Shown: positions 46,550 through 54,968, numbered from the stretch's first letter. The stretch is DNA of 64,000 nucleotides from Syntrophotalea carbinolica DSM 2380 (GCF_000012885.1 NC_007498.2:2046001-2110000), one strand, 5' to 3'. Numbers and translations are program-made. Notes: generated from the sequence alone by a model not told the origin.

Positions 46550-47521
46550 TTAACAACCTGCCCACAACACCTGAAGATCGCCCTTGGACTGAAACAGCTC
46601 CTTACCTCGCCTGGCTGCCCGACTCACGGAAGAACCGCAGATACCAAGCCTCTTTCCGACCTCTACACCCGAATAGCGCAGTTTGGCCACGGCCAGAAAA
46701 CAATAAACAGCACGGGCAGATGAAATCGTATCTTGTCGACCCCGCTGACCGAGCCCCCCCGGTTTTACTCGGAAAAAATCTTCAATAATTCGCTGCAGTT
46801 CTTCCAATGATTTTCGATCCTGCAATCGTCCCTTGAGATCATTCTGCTCACTAAGGGTTTCTATAAAACCACTACTTCCGAGTACCCGGTTGTCGAAAAC
46901 AACTGCATCTGTTTGGCTTTCTTGTCGCTTTGACAGTTTGCCTACCAGATGGGGTTGGTCACCCATCCCGGAACCATCTGCAACGAATCGACGATACAAA
47001 TCCCGTGACAAGTCCATTTGTCTTCCAAAGTGCGCCAGGACTGCCTCCACGGAGTGCCCCGAAACGTGCGCATTGCCGAGAATTGCCTGGTGGCCGCACC
47101 AAGGGTATCGCTCTAGCTCATCCAAGTCTGACACAAGGCCGGCCCGGAGAGGATTAAGATGAATGTAGCGAATCAATTCCAAAAAATAGGTTTCTTCTTC
47201 GCACACAATTGACTTATAGCGGTTCTGGAACAGATGCCCGGATCGATTATGGCGGAGATTGAAATAAACGGCATACCCGGTAAGCAGGCGACGCATGAAG
47301 CGAGAAAGTTCCATCCGGTTGCAGCGCAGCAACAGATGGAAATGGTTCGGAATCAGTGCCCATGCGTAGCAATCGGTTTCAGTTTCGACCAGTAATCGGT
47401 CAAACCTGTCAACAAAACGCCGGCGATCACCATCATCGAGGAATATTTCTGATCGTTCGATCCCGCGAACGATGACATGTTGAAGCAGGCCCGGTATGTC
47501 AAGACGGGGTTGTCGTGGCAT
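46550..47521 (-). CDS. RAYT-type (REP-associated tyrosine) transposase
   Basis: A 323-residue Y1 transposase. The start is PRLDIPGLLQHVIVRGIERS, the HUH motif is HFH at 60-62 (NHFHLLLR), and the catalytic Tyr is probably Tyr102 in FQNRYKSIVC. RYIHLNPLRAGLV follows. The C-terminal 110 residues are a DnaA-like module (EELQRIIEDFFRV, AVAKLRYSGVEVGKRLGI). It is intact. Inverted copies of GGGACGTTCTTGCTTTAGTGCATTA flank it at 46175 and 47563-47592, which fits a RAYT element or its REP pair. Confidence 0.88.
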   Translation of the reverse strand: MPRQPRLDIPGLLQHVIVRGIERSEIFLDDGDRRRFVDRFDRLLVETETDCYAWALIPNHFHLLLRCNRMELSRFMRRLLTGYAVYFNLRHNRSGHLFQNRYKSIVCEEETYFLELIRYIHLNPLRAGLVSDLDELERYPWCGHQAILGNAHVSGHSVEAVLAHFGRQMDLSRDLYRRFVADGSGMGDQPHLVGKLSKRQESQTDAVVFDNRVLGSSGFIETLSEQNDLKGRLQDRKSLEELQRIIEDFFRVKPGGLGQRGRQDTISSARAVYCFLAVAKLRYSGVEVGKRLGICGSSVSRAARRGKELFQSKGDLQVLWAGC

Positions 47522-47562
47522 TGGCCAAACATATCATTAATTTATCCTTAATTCAACCCAGC

Positions 47563-47598
47563 TAATGCACTAAAGTAAGAACGTCCCCGGGACTCCCC
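47563..47598 (-). repeat. Right-hand inverted repeat of the RAYT unit
   Basis: TAATGCACTAAAGTAAGAAC then GTCCCCGGGACTCCCCC is the inverted partner of GGACGTTCTTGCTTTAGTGC at 46175-46200 and 46523-46550. It abuts the truncated R2 unit at 47599, so the RAYT unit marks the left border of the manB-manC copy B segment. Confidence 0.7.
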
Positions 47599-47862
47599 CA
47601 GATAACGACGGATGCACACGGATAAAGACAAATGCCTCGACCCAAAAAACCGGACTTTGGGGTTAAATCAGATGTTAATCCCTGCAGTTTCCGCGGCATC
47701 CGCGTTCTATTGCCTTTGAGTTGAATTTACCGCAGAGATCGCTGAGAACGCAGAGCAAAATCTAGATCTTATCTTAAACCAAACAACAAATTCCTGGTTT
47801 TTGCCTCTCTCTGCGTCCTCCGCGCCCTCGAGTGAGCGAAGCGAACGGGCGGTAATATGCCT
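47599..47862 (+). repeat. R2 fragment plus R1 palindrome before manB copy B
   Basis: It matches 36107-36370 with only about three differences and no indel (constant offset 11492). It is thus part of the duplicated segment. It contains the end of an R2 unit and a full R1 copy ending GAACGGGCGGTAATATGCC. Confidence 0.9.
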
Positions 47863-47867
47863 TTAAA

Positions 47868-49220
47868 CTAACGCGCATCCATCATGCCTAGGATTTCCTG
47901 CGTCTTCTGCTCCATCAACCCCTGATCGCCGCGGGTTTCGACATTCAACCGCACCACCGGCTCGGTATTGGAGCAGCGCAGATTAAACCGCCACTGATCG
48001 AACTCCATACTCAATCCATCCGTAAAATCGGTTGCTTTCGCACCGACACGATAATGATTCTCGATGTTGGACAGAGTTGCAGCAGGATCGCTCAGGCGGC
48101 GATTGATCTCGCCGCTGGCGGGATAACACTTGATACGCTCTCCCACCAAACTGGAAAGAGGCTGGCCACTGCGGCTCATGAGTTCCGCAACCAGCAACCA
48201 GGGAATCATGCCGCTGTCGCAGTAGGCAAAATCCCGGAAGTAATGGTGAGCGCTCATCTCACCGCCGTACACCGCATCCTCCTGGCGCATGCGTTCCTTG
48301 ATGAAAGCATGGCCGGTCTTGCTCATAACCGCCGTACCGCCCAGCTCCGATACCTGATCCATGGTATTCCAGGTCAGACGCGGATCATGGATGATGCGGG
48401 CGCCGGGATGGTGCTGCAGAAACACCGCCGCCAGCAATCCCACCACGTAATACCCCTCGATGAAGCCACCCTTCTCATCGAACAGAAAACAACGATCAAA
48501 ATCACCATCCCAGGCAATCCCCAGATCCGCACCGTGGGCCACCACCGCTTCGGCCGTGGCCGACCGATTTTCCGGCAGCAAGGGATTGGGAATGCCATTG
48601 GGAAAGGTGCCGTCCGGCTCATGATGAACCTTGATGAACTCAAAAGGCAGATGCTGCTCCAGCTGATCCAGTACCGGACCGGCACAACCGTTGCCGACAT
48701 TGACCACGACCTTCAAAGGCCGCAATGATTGCCGGTCGATATAACCCAGCAGATGTTCGATATAACGCGGTCGGGTATCCAGAACAGTGCGGGTACCGCG
48801 TTGTGCCGGCGGAGCAAATTGGTTGTCCTGAGCCAACTTCCGAATAGCATCCAGCCCACTGTCTCCACTGATGGGCCGCGAGCCCTGCCGCACCAGTTTC
48901 ATGCCGTTGTAATCCATGGGATTGTGACTGGCCGTCACCATGATGCCGCCATCCATCTCCTCGGCGAAGGTGGCGAAATATATCTCTTCCGTACCACACA
49001 AACCGATATCAAAAACATCCGTCCCGCCGTCTTGCAACCCATTAGCCAGCGCATCACACAACGCAGCACTGCTGAGCCGCACATCCCGACCCACCACCAC
49101 CCGGCCCGGCTTCAGATACTCGGCATAAGCCCGGCCAATACGATAAGCGATATCCTCATTCAACTCATCCGGCAAACGACCGCGGATGTCGTAGGCTTTG
49201 AAGCATGTTAAATTCGTCAT
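47868..49220 (-). CDS. manB: Phosphomannomutase/phosphoglucomutase, copy B
   Basis: A 450-residue paralogue of copy A with all catalytic loops kept ([27 protein letters not shown]). Differences such as E23D, L63Q and A175V avoid the active site. DNA divergence is low near the 3' end and clearly higher near the 5' end. The start region differs from copy A: the sequence before the ATG is a heptad array (AGGACAG GTGACAA) that also provides the purine-rich ribosome site. Confidence 0.95.
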   Translation of the reverse strand: MTNLTCFKAYDIRGRLPDELNEDIAYRIGRAYAEYLKPGRVVVGRDVRLSSAALCDALANGLQDGGTDVFDIGLCGTEEIYFATFAEEMDGGIMVTASHNPMDYNGMKLVRQGSRPISGDSGLDAIRKLAQDNQFAPPAQRGTRTVLDTRPRYIEHLLGYIDRQSLRPLKVVVNVGNGCAGPVLDQLEQHLPFEFIKVHHEPDGTFPNGIPNPLLPENRSATAEAVVAHGADLGIAWDGDFDRCFLFDEKGGFIEGYYVVGLLAAVFLQHHPGARIIHDPRLTWNTMDQVSELGGTAVMSKTGHAFIKERMRQEDAVYGGEMSAHHYFRDFAYCDSGMIPWLLVAELMSRSGQPLSSLVGERIKCYPASGEINRRLSDPAATLSNIENHYRVGAKATDFTDGLSMEFDQWRFNLRCSNTEPVVRLNVETRGDQGLMEQKTQEILGMMDAR

Positions 49221-49280
49221 TTGTCACCTGTCCTTGGTCATTTGTATAAAAATCGTCTTTTATCACTTGTCATCAGTCAT
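49216..49280 (+). repeat. 7-bp-period array, GTCATTT type (copy B)
   Basis: Heptads GTCATTT, GTCACCT, GTCCTTG, GTCATTT, GTATAAA and then ATCACTT, GTCATCA, GTCATAG. It runs from the manB copy B start codon to the S23-type gene, whose last codons and TGA stop lie inside it. Confidence 0.75.
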
Positions 49281-49646
49281 AGTTTTTTGGGCACCAATGG
49301 AACGCAGGTAGGCGTTGAGTTTGGGCGCAAGTTCCTGCAACAGAAGCTTGGTGGAGAGAATATGATCTTCAGTCAGCAATCCACGATTATAGGCCCGACG
49401 CAACCAATGTCTGACTTCGTAAAGGGAGCCTCTGGCTATTCGTACAAATCGTCGGTTATCCTGATAAGAACCCCGACCAGTTCCTTCAGCGATATTAGCC
49501 CCTACACTGTCAACAGCACGAACCAACTGTTTTCCAACGGTATCCTTGGCCATATAATCCCATTCCGAAACAATCTTCCAAATATCATCCGCCAATTTTT
49601 CAGAAAGCTGATATACCCGCAGCTCCTCAAACCTTCGAGTGGTCAT
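49263..49646 (-). CDS. S23-type four-helix-bundle protein (copy B locus)
   Basis: A 127-residue protein of the same family as the one at 37873, with RFEELRVYQLSEKLADDIW and the hallmark VGANIAEGTGRGS. It is only distantly related to the copy A protein and lies on the opposite strand, so the two were not created by the manB-manC duplication. The C-terminal residues KTMTDDK and the stop codon are written by heptads ATGACTG, ATGACAA, GTGATAA. It is framed by GTCATTT-type arrays on both sides. Confidence 0.85.
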   Translation of the reverse strand: MTTRRFEELRVYQLSEKLADDIWKIVSEWDYMAKDTVGKQLVRAVDSVGANIAEGTGRGSYQDNRRFVRIARGSLYEVRHWLRRAYNRGLLTEDHILSTKLLLQELAPKLNAYLRSIGAQKTMTDDK

Positions 49647-49781
49647 CTTTCCTCTCCTTGATAAGCTTTATTTATCCCCTCTAATCTACCATTTATTAAA
49701 GAAAGCCCCAAGAAGAAAGGCTATTCCGACATTAATCAGGGGGAAACAAAAATCATGAAAGGAAAGTTAAGCGTAAGCGAC

Positions 49782-49814
49782 CACAAATGACAAAGGACAA
49801 GTGACAAAGGACCC
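49782..49814 (+). repeat. 7-bp-period array, TGACAAA type (copy B)
   Basis: ACCACAA, ATGACAA, AGGACAA, GTGACAA, AGGACCC in register, the reverse orientation of the GTCATTT word. It lies between the S23-type gene and the manC copy B stop. Confidence 0.75.
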
Positions 49815-49834
49815 GTTTTGATGATCTATACGGC

Positions 49835-51340
49835 CTACCGGCCGTACAGATCATCAAAACGCACAATATCATCTTCCCCGAGATACGCCCCGGACTGCAC
49901 CTCAATCAACTCCAGCGGTATCAAACCGGGATTTTCCAGGCGGTGCTTCACACCGAGAGGGATATAAGTCGACTGGTTTTCGGAAAGGACCAAGATTTCA
50001 TCACCCTTGGTGATACGGGCCGTGCCTTTGACCACGATCCAGTGTTCAGCCCGATGATGATGCATTTGCAAAGACAGGCTGGCACCGGGATTTACCGTAA
50101 TGCGCTTGACCTGAAACCGATCGCTTTGGTCGATGCTCTCGTAGCTGCCCCAAGGACGGTTGACCCGACGGTGCAGCAACGCCTCGCCCCTGCCCTGCTC
50201 TTTAAGTTGCTCGACAATAGCCTTGACGTCCTGGGCCCGATCCCGCCGCGCCACCAGCACGGCATCGGCTGTTTCCACCACCACATGATCCTCAAGCCCC
50301 ACCGCAGCAACCATGCGACCGCTGGAGTGCAGATAACAATTGCTACTGTCGTGGGTCAACACATCACCACGCATCACATTGCCGGCACCGTCAGCCTGCC
50401 CCACTTCCCACAACGCCGACCAGGAACCAACATCGCTCCACCCCGCATCCAGCGGAATCACCGCAGCATCGGCAGTCTTCTCCATCACCGCATAGTCGAT
50501 GGAATCCTTCGGACAAGCCCCAAACGCCTCCGCATCCAACCGAACAAAATCGAGATCCCGCTGCGCCTTTTCCAATGCCTCACGACAGCAACTCAGCATT
50601 TCCGGAGCAAACTTCTCCAACTCATCCAGATACCGCGACGCCCGGAACATAAACATACCACTGTTCCAGTAGTAATCGCCGGAAGCAAGGTAATGCTCTG
50701 CCGTTTCAGCATCGGGTTTTTCAACAAATTCAGCGACGGCAAAAGCCGTCGGGTCATTAGTCATTGGTCCCTGGTCCTTTGTCTTTTCCAAATGACAAGT
50801 GACCGAGGACAAAGGACCGCCTTTACACAAATGACAAGTGACAGATGACAAAGGACACGCGCGATCAGCGCGTATGTACCCATACCCTGTCTCAGCCTTA
50901 GTCGGCACAATCCCAAAAGTCACCAACTTACCAGCCTCAGCAAGCTTCGCGCCCTCTACCACAGCACAACGAAAACTCTCAGCATCAACGATCACATGAT
51001 CAGCCGGCAATACAAGCAAAACCGGATCATCCCCAGCACCCTGCGCCTGCAAGGCAGCTACAGCAACAGCCGGAGCGGTATTACGTCCAACCGGCTCCAA
51101 CATTATTGCACCGGCAGGGCACCCTGCCTGGCGCAACTGCTCCGCCACCATGAAACGATGACTTTCATTGCAAACAACCAACGGCTCGACCAGGTTTTGT
51201 AGACCATTAAGACGCAGCTGGGTCTCCTGCAGCATGGTAGCCTCGTTAACCAGAGGCAGAAGCTGCTTGGGGTAAAGCTCACGTGATAAAGGCCAAAGAC
51301 GGGTACCGGCCCCACCGGACATAATTACCGGGACAATCAT
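49835..51340 (-). CDS. manC: Mannose-1-phosphate guanylyltransferase/mannose-6-phosphate isomerase, copy B
   Basis: A 501-residue bifunctional enzyme starting at ATG 51340 (GGAGGAAAA upstream). The guanylyltransferase domain has [22 protein letters not shown] and VLPADHVI. The type II isomerase cupin has HHHRAEHW near the C terminus. Together they give GDP-mannose. Between GYGYIRA and VAEFVEKP an insert of about 43 residues (PLSSVTCHL occurs twice) is encoded by a heptad array. A loop there seems tolerated. It is the only intact manC in the window. Confidence 0.95.
   Translation of the reverse strand: MIVPVIMSGGAGTRLWPLSRELYPKQLLPLVNEATMLQETQLRLNGLQNLVEPLVVCNESHRFMVAEQLRQAGCPAGAIMLEPVGRNTAPAVAVAALQAQGAGDDPVLLVLPADHVIVDAESFRCAVVEGAKLAEAGKLVTFGIVPTKAETGYGYIRADRACPLSSVTCHLCKGGPLSSVTCHLEKTKDQGPMTNDPTAFAVAEFVEKPDAETAEHYLASGDYYWNSGMFMFRASRYLDELEKFAPEMLSCCREALEKAQRDLDFVRLDAEAFGACPKDSIDYAVMEKTADAAVIPLDAGWSDVGSWSALWEVGQADGAGNVMRGDVLTHDSSNCYLHSSGRMVAAVGLEDHVVVETADAVLVARRDRAQDVKAIVEQLKEQGRGEALLHRRVNRPWGSYESIDQSDRFQVKRITVNPGASLSLQMHHHRAEHWIVVKGTARITKGDEILVLSENQSTYIPLGVKHRLENPGLIPLELIEVQSGAYLGEDDIVRFDDLYGR
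50750..50858 (+). repeat. 7-bp-period array inside manC copy B
   Basis: GGGTCAT, TAGTCAT, TGGTCCC, TGGTCCT, TTGTCTT, TTCCAAA, TGACAAG, TGACCGA, GGACAAA, GGACCGC are in register, then after an 11-base break TGACAAG, TGACAGA, TGACAAA, GGACACG. The left and right halves carry the word in opposite orientation. Frame is kept, and 21-base triples of heptads write the repeated peptide PLSSVTCHL. Confidence 0.85.
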
Positions 51341-51404
51341 TTTTCCTCCAAAAGTACAAAGCAATAACAACTGTAAATAAGCAGTCGTAATTTGATATGT
51401 GGTT

Positions 51405-51456
51405 CTAACACTTCACACCTAACTCTTCACTCCTCACCCAACGCTACTCTCACCTA
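51405..51456 (+). repeat. 7-bp-period array, CTTCACT type
   Basis: AACACTT, CACACCT, AACTCTT, CACTCCT, CACCCAA, CGCTACT, CTCACCT in register. It lies between manC copy B and the truncated gmm gene, and touches the end of the latter. Confidence 0.6.
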
Positions 51457-51824
51457 ATCCCATTTGAAGGTAGAAAGTAATCTTTAGTATGAGCATGAAC
51501 GTTTGGGTCGCCGCAAATTTCAGCAGTCGAAAACCAACAATACTCACTATGCTGCTGATCCGGCAAAGACTCCAGCGTTTCGACTTTCAGAGAAAATGCC
51601 GCCACAACATAGTGTGTACTGAACTCTTCCGAGCAAGCATTATATGCATAAAAGTGTTCGTACATGCCCAAAAAACGGCAGTCAGCCAAGGTGAGACTTC
51701 TACTAAGTTCGGCCAAAGAAATTCGGATTAAAACCTCTTCCAGACGCTCATTTTTATAAACCCGCCCACCAGGCACAAACCAATACCCCTTAGCAGACAC
51801 ATTCGTGCGTAATCCCAATAACAA
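51450..51824 (-). pseudogene. gmm: GDP-mannose mannosyl hydrolase (Nudix), N-terminally truncated
   Basis: The frame encodes LLGLRTNVSAKGYWFVPGGR, then a Nudix-like stretch (KNERLEEVLIRISLAEL) and the family-specific FLGMYEHFYAYN and FSTHYVVAAFSL. Relatives have about 30 more residues before LLGLRTN. Here an in-frame TGA lies about eight codons upstream and only a TTG could start translation. The product would lack its first strands. It would hydrolyse GDP-mannose if functional. It sits beside manC copy B, as gmm often does in capsule loci. Confidence 0.75.
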
Positions 51825-51879
51825 TTTCGGAGCAGGCTTTCAAAAACGCATTTTCGCTACCTCCTTTGAACCTTTTAAC

Positions 51880-52352
51880 GTTATTTAAATCTGTGCATTC
51901 GATGGTTTAAGGGTTTTCATCAGCAACCTGAACTAGAAAAAGTTCGACACTGTATTGCGTTTTATCCAAGAAGATCCCGACTAGAGATCCCAGGAAAAGA
52001 CATCTATAGCGACAAAAAGATACTCATTGGGCAGTGTCTGGTCTTCGCCCATGAACAAGGGAAGGCGTTTGTTATCGGAGTGGACCTGCTCTCATGGATA
52101 CGCATTGTTTTAACATCTGGCTTCACGTTTGCATTTCTATGAGTTTGCGCTCCACCTTAGCCAGAAGTTTTACCCATACTTTAAAGTGGAAAAACGATCA
52201 TTACCACTTCTTCATGGGAAGAATTGTTATTTTATGTTTCAAACCGATGTTTTGTAGATCGTTACCCGCGAACTCGGTAAAGTACTTCCAGGCAGCGAAC
52301 TTTGCACTCGCCTGCCTGCCATAACTGACAGATCTTCTGACGGTCATGAGAC
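51880..52352 (-). pseudogene. Decayed integrase-core transposase
   Basis: The gap 51825-52514 has no intact gene. On the minus strand it reads in pieces: near 52352 MSHDRQKICQLWQAG, near 52160 LLAKVERKLIEMQT, near 52080 VHSDNKRLPLFMGEDQTLP then NEYLFVAIDVFS, and after a frameshift FLDKTQYSVELFLVQVADEN. These follow the order of an rve-type (IS481-like) transposase, with several stops and frameshifts. It marks the border between the man locus and the AT-rich cluster. Confidence 0.65.
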
Positions 52353-52514
52353 ATTAACATAATAGCGTTGTGCATGACCATGTTTACAAAATACTTCACT
52401 TGCAATTATTGGGTTCTATAGACAACGCGTAAAATTCTTACAAATATGGAGAAAAAGTATTTGGATCCTACGGCAACAATTTTTATAGGAATACATTATT
52501 TTTATTGATAGGCA

Positions 52515-53264
52515 TCAAATGATTTTCTTTTTGAATCCTTTATAAGAATAAAAGAAAAAGTTCTTTAGACTACAGATTAAAGATAGCTTTTCAATATTTC
52601 TGTAAATACGCCATTGAGAATATGCTTTTTTAAATTTAGAGGAAGAGATAGAGCCAGATCTTTCCCGATATAAAGCAAGAGGACAATTTAATCCATATGC
52701 GATATGTCCTCGCCTAAGAATACGAAGCCAAAGTCCATAATCTTGGCCTCGTCGTATATCAGGCATATACACCTTGCCAAGATATTTACTGTCATACATA
52801 GCAGTAAGACACCCTATTACACACCCTTTTAAAATTTCATTATAATTAACTTCATTAGGTACATCCACCATCCGCCCTGACCGAACTCCGTATTCATTTA
52901 TTTTTTCATAACTAGAAAAAGATAAATATGCATTTTTGTAACGCATAAACTCGATTTGTTTTTCTAGTTTTTCTGGCATCCATAGATCGTCAGAATCAAT
53001 AAATGCAATATATCGACCTTGAGCTGCCTCAATAGCCATGTTTCGTGCTAATGCGGCACCAGAGTTTTTAGTAAGCCTAAAACACTTAGCTCTAGGTTCA
53101 CTTGAACAGTATTTCTGAATAATTTGCCAAGTATCATCAGTTGAGGCATCATCAACTAAAATGTGCTCCCAGTTAGTAAAGGTCTGTTCAGATATAGATT
53201 TAATTGTTTCCAAAACAAAAGGGGCAGAATTATGACAGGGTGTAATTATAGAAACTTTGTCCAT
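52515..53264 (-). CDS. GT2 family glycosyltransferase
   Basis: A 249-residue GT-A enzyme: VSIITPCHNSAPFVLETIKS, ILVDDASTDDTWQIIQ, then YIAFIDSDDLWMPEKLEKQI with the DxD-like metal site. The C-terminal part ends in basic, hydrophobic residues (FFFYSYKGFKKKII). ATG 53264 is preferred to an upstream GTG because it gives the family start. Base composition is clearly AT-rich, as in the next seven genes. It probably adds one sugar of the surface polysaccharide repeat unit. Confidence 0.9.
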   Translation of the reverse strand: MDKVSIITPCHNSAPFVLETIKSISEQTFTNWEHILVDDASTDDTWQIIQKYCSSEPRAKCFRLTKNSGAALARNMAIEAAQGRYIAFIDSDDLWMPEKLEKQIEFMRYKNAYLSFSSYEKINEYGVRSGRMVDVPNEVNYNEILKGCVIGCLTAMYDSKYLGKVYMPDIRRGQDYGLWLRILRRGHIAYGLNCPLALYRERSGSISSSKFKKAYSQWRIYRNIEKLSLICSLKNFFFYSYKGFKKKII

Positions 53265-53265
53265 T

Positions 53266-53796
53266 TTAGTATTTAACCTCACGATGAAAATATTTTATAA
53301 AGACAGCTGGATTGCCAGAAAAAAGACTATTTTCATCATCTGAACGCATTCTATATGTAGAGTTTGCCGCCAATACAGAATTTTGCGGAAATTCTGAGCC
53401 AGGCAAAACAACACAGTTTCCACCAATCCAGGACCCTTGCAAGATAACTACGGGTTTCCTTTTAGATAAACCAAAACGATATCCGGTTTTATCTTTATAA
53501 CTATGATTTCCATCTGTAATAACAGAGCCCACACCAACTAAAACATTACTACCTATGGAGACAGAGCACCCGGCTAGTATAGTACAATTATGAGCAACAA
53601 AAACATTTTCACCAACTGATAGAAACTGTAGTCCACGGATAAGAGCACTTGAACTAACTTGAAAGTTACGACCAGATGATTTCATTCCTAAAGAGTATAA
53701 AAAGCCTCTGAATGACATTAAAAATGGAATATCAGGAAAAAAGTAGGTTGAAACCCTTACAATATAGGAATAAATTAAAAGCAATGAGTGTTTCAC
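53266..53796 (-). CDS. Left-handed beta-helix acetyltransferase
   Basis: A 176-residue protein with hexapeptide repeats (ENVFVAHNCTILAGCSVSIG, VLVGVGSVITDGNHSYKD) and a final NCVVLPGSEF. It resembles WcaF/WbbJ-type O-acetyltransferases of polysaccharide loci. The catalytic His is probably in DGNHSYKD. It overlaps the upstream glycosyltransferase by four bases (ATGA-type) and touches the next gene, so it is part of one operon. Confidence 0.88.
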   Translation of the reverse strand: MKHSLLLIYSYIVRVSTYFFPDIPFLMSFRGFLYSLGMKSSGRNFQVSSSALIRGLQFLSVGENVFVAHNCTILAGCSVSIGSNVLVGVGSVITDGNHSYKDKTGYRFGLSKRKPVVILQGSWIGGNCVVLPGSEFPQNSVLAANSTYRMRSDDENSLFSGNPAVFIKYFHREVKY

Positions 53797-54968
53797 AGCA
53801 TATCCTTATATGCAATATCAGAGAAATCATTAAAGAATGCATCAATGGATCTAGATTTGGAAAATATATATGCATTTTTGCAAACAATATCGGCGTATGT
53901 TGGATCCTTAACTAATTTAATAATTGCATCTTTAATCATCATAGGGTCTTTGACATCGACCAAAATTCCACGATCCCTAGCAAGCAAATTTGGAATATTT
54001 CCAACATTTGTGGATACTACAGGTAAACAATTAGCCATTGCCTCCAAAATCACTCTAGGACTTCCTTCCGATAAGGAAGGCAAGACAAAAATATCACTAG
54101 ATCTATAAAGATTATATATATCCTCCCCCAGAGGCAAATAACCATGAAAAAAAGTTGAGCATGAAATATCAAGAGAAGAAGAAAGCCGCTTTAAATGTGA
54201 AATATATTCACCATCACCTACAATATCTATGGTAACTTTCATTTTTTCTTTATGAGTCAGATAGCTAACAGCTTCAAAAAGAAAATCAAGTCCTTTTGCT
54301 GGACGAATAAACCCGACATAGAGAAGCTTAATCGGAAATTCAAAAGTGGTTATAGGTCTATAATTGTTTAAATAGGAGGAGCTAGTTAACGTTGATTCAT
54401 TTAAAATAGTAAAGCTACAAAACCCGAATTTTTCAAGTGAATTTTTCAGGCCCTCACCGTTACAAGTGGCAGTATTTTTCTTTGCAACATATAAAGTCAA
54501 AAGGTATTCTGGTAAAAACAAAATTGTTTTTAAAATTTTGAAAAATATACCGTCATTTATTTTACCCCATATAGCTTCTATAGGATTCGATGCATAATGG
54601 TATACAAGCTTTGTATTTCTGCCTTTGTAAATGTGAAACAACCATGAAAAGGGCTCTGGAGTTCTTAAATATGCGATATCAAATGTAGTTGACAACATTT
54701 TTATTGACTTATATATACACTTAAAATACCTCAAAGAAGATAAATATGATTCAAATCGCGGAAGAAGATTTACTTTGATTGTCTTATTAATTGGTACATC
54801 CGTGTAATGATATTCCTTCTCTTTGGATAAAAGAATAACATCACTAAAATAACTTTCGCTCTTTTTCAAATATTCATTATGTAGTTGTGATATATAAAAA
54901 ACACCATTTTTGACAGATACTCCCCAATTACAATAAAAAAGTAATTTTTTATTCCTGTTTTTTTCCAT
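53793..54968 (-). CDS. GT4 family glycosyltransferase
   Basis: A 391-residue GT-B enzyme. The C-terminal domain shows KLLYVGFIRPAKGLDFLFEA, VDIVGDGEY and FVLPSLSEGSPRVILEAMA with the two Glu that bind the nucleotide sugar. The N-terminal half is AT-rich and only loosely conserved. It adds a sugar in polysaccharide repeat assembly. It overlaps the acetyltransferase gene by four bases. Confidence 0.9.
   Translation of the reverse strand: MEKNRNKKLLFYCNWGVSVKNGVFYISQLHNEYLKKSESYFSDVILLSKEKEYHYTDVPINKTIKVNLLPRFESYLSSLRYFKCIYKSIKMLSTTFDIAYLRTPEPFSWLFHIYKGRNTKLVYHYASNPIEAIWGKINDGIFFKILKTILFLPEYLLTLYVAKKNTATCNGEGLKNSLEKFGFCSFTILNESTLTSSSYLNNYRPITTFEFPIKLLYVGFIRPAKGLDFLFEAVSYLTHKEKMKVTIDIVGDGEYISHLKRLSSSLDISCSTFFHGYLPLGEDIYNLYRSSDIFVLPSLSEGSPRVILEAMANCLPVVSTNVGNIPNLLARDRGILVDVKDPMMIKDAIIKLVKDPTYADIVCKNAYIFSKSRSIDAFFNDFSDIAYKDML

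Noticed and set aside
37873-49646. Diversity-generating retroelement
   Set aside because: The S23-type proteins are related in fold to Avd, but there is no reverse transcriptase, no template/variable repeat pair and no adenine-biased changes. The heptad arrays differ from TR/VR organisation.
52094-52324. 76-codon plus-strand frame in the gap before the AT-rich cluster
   Set aside because: The minus strand here reads as pieces of a decayed transposase, so the plus frame is incidental.
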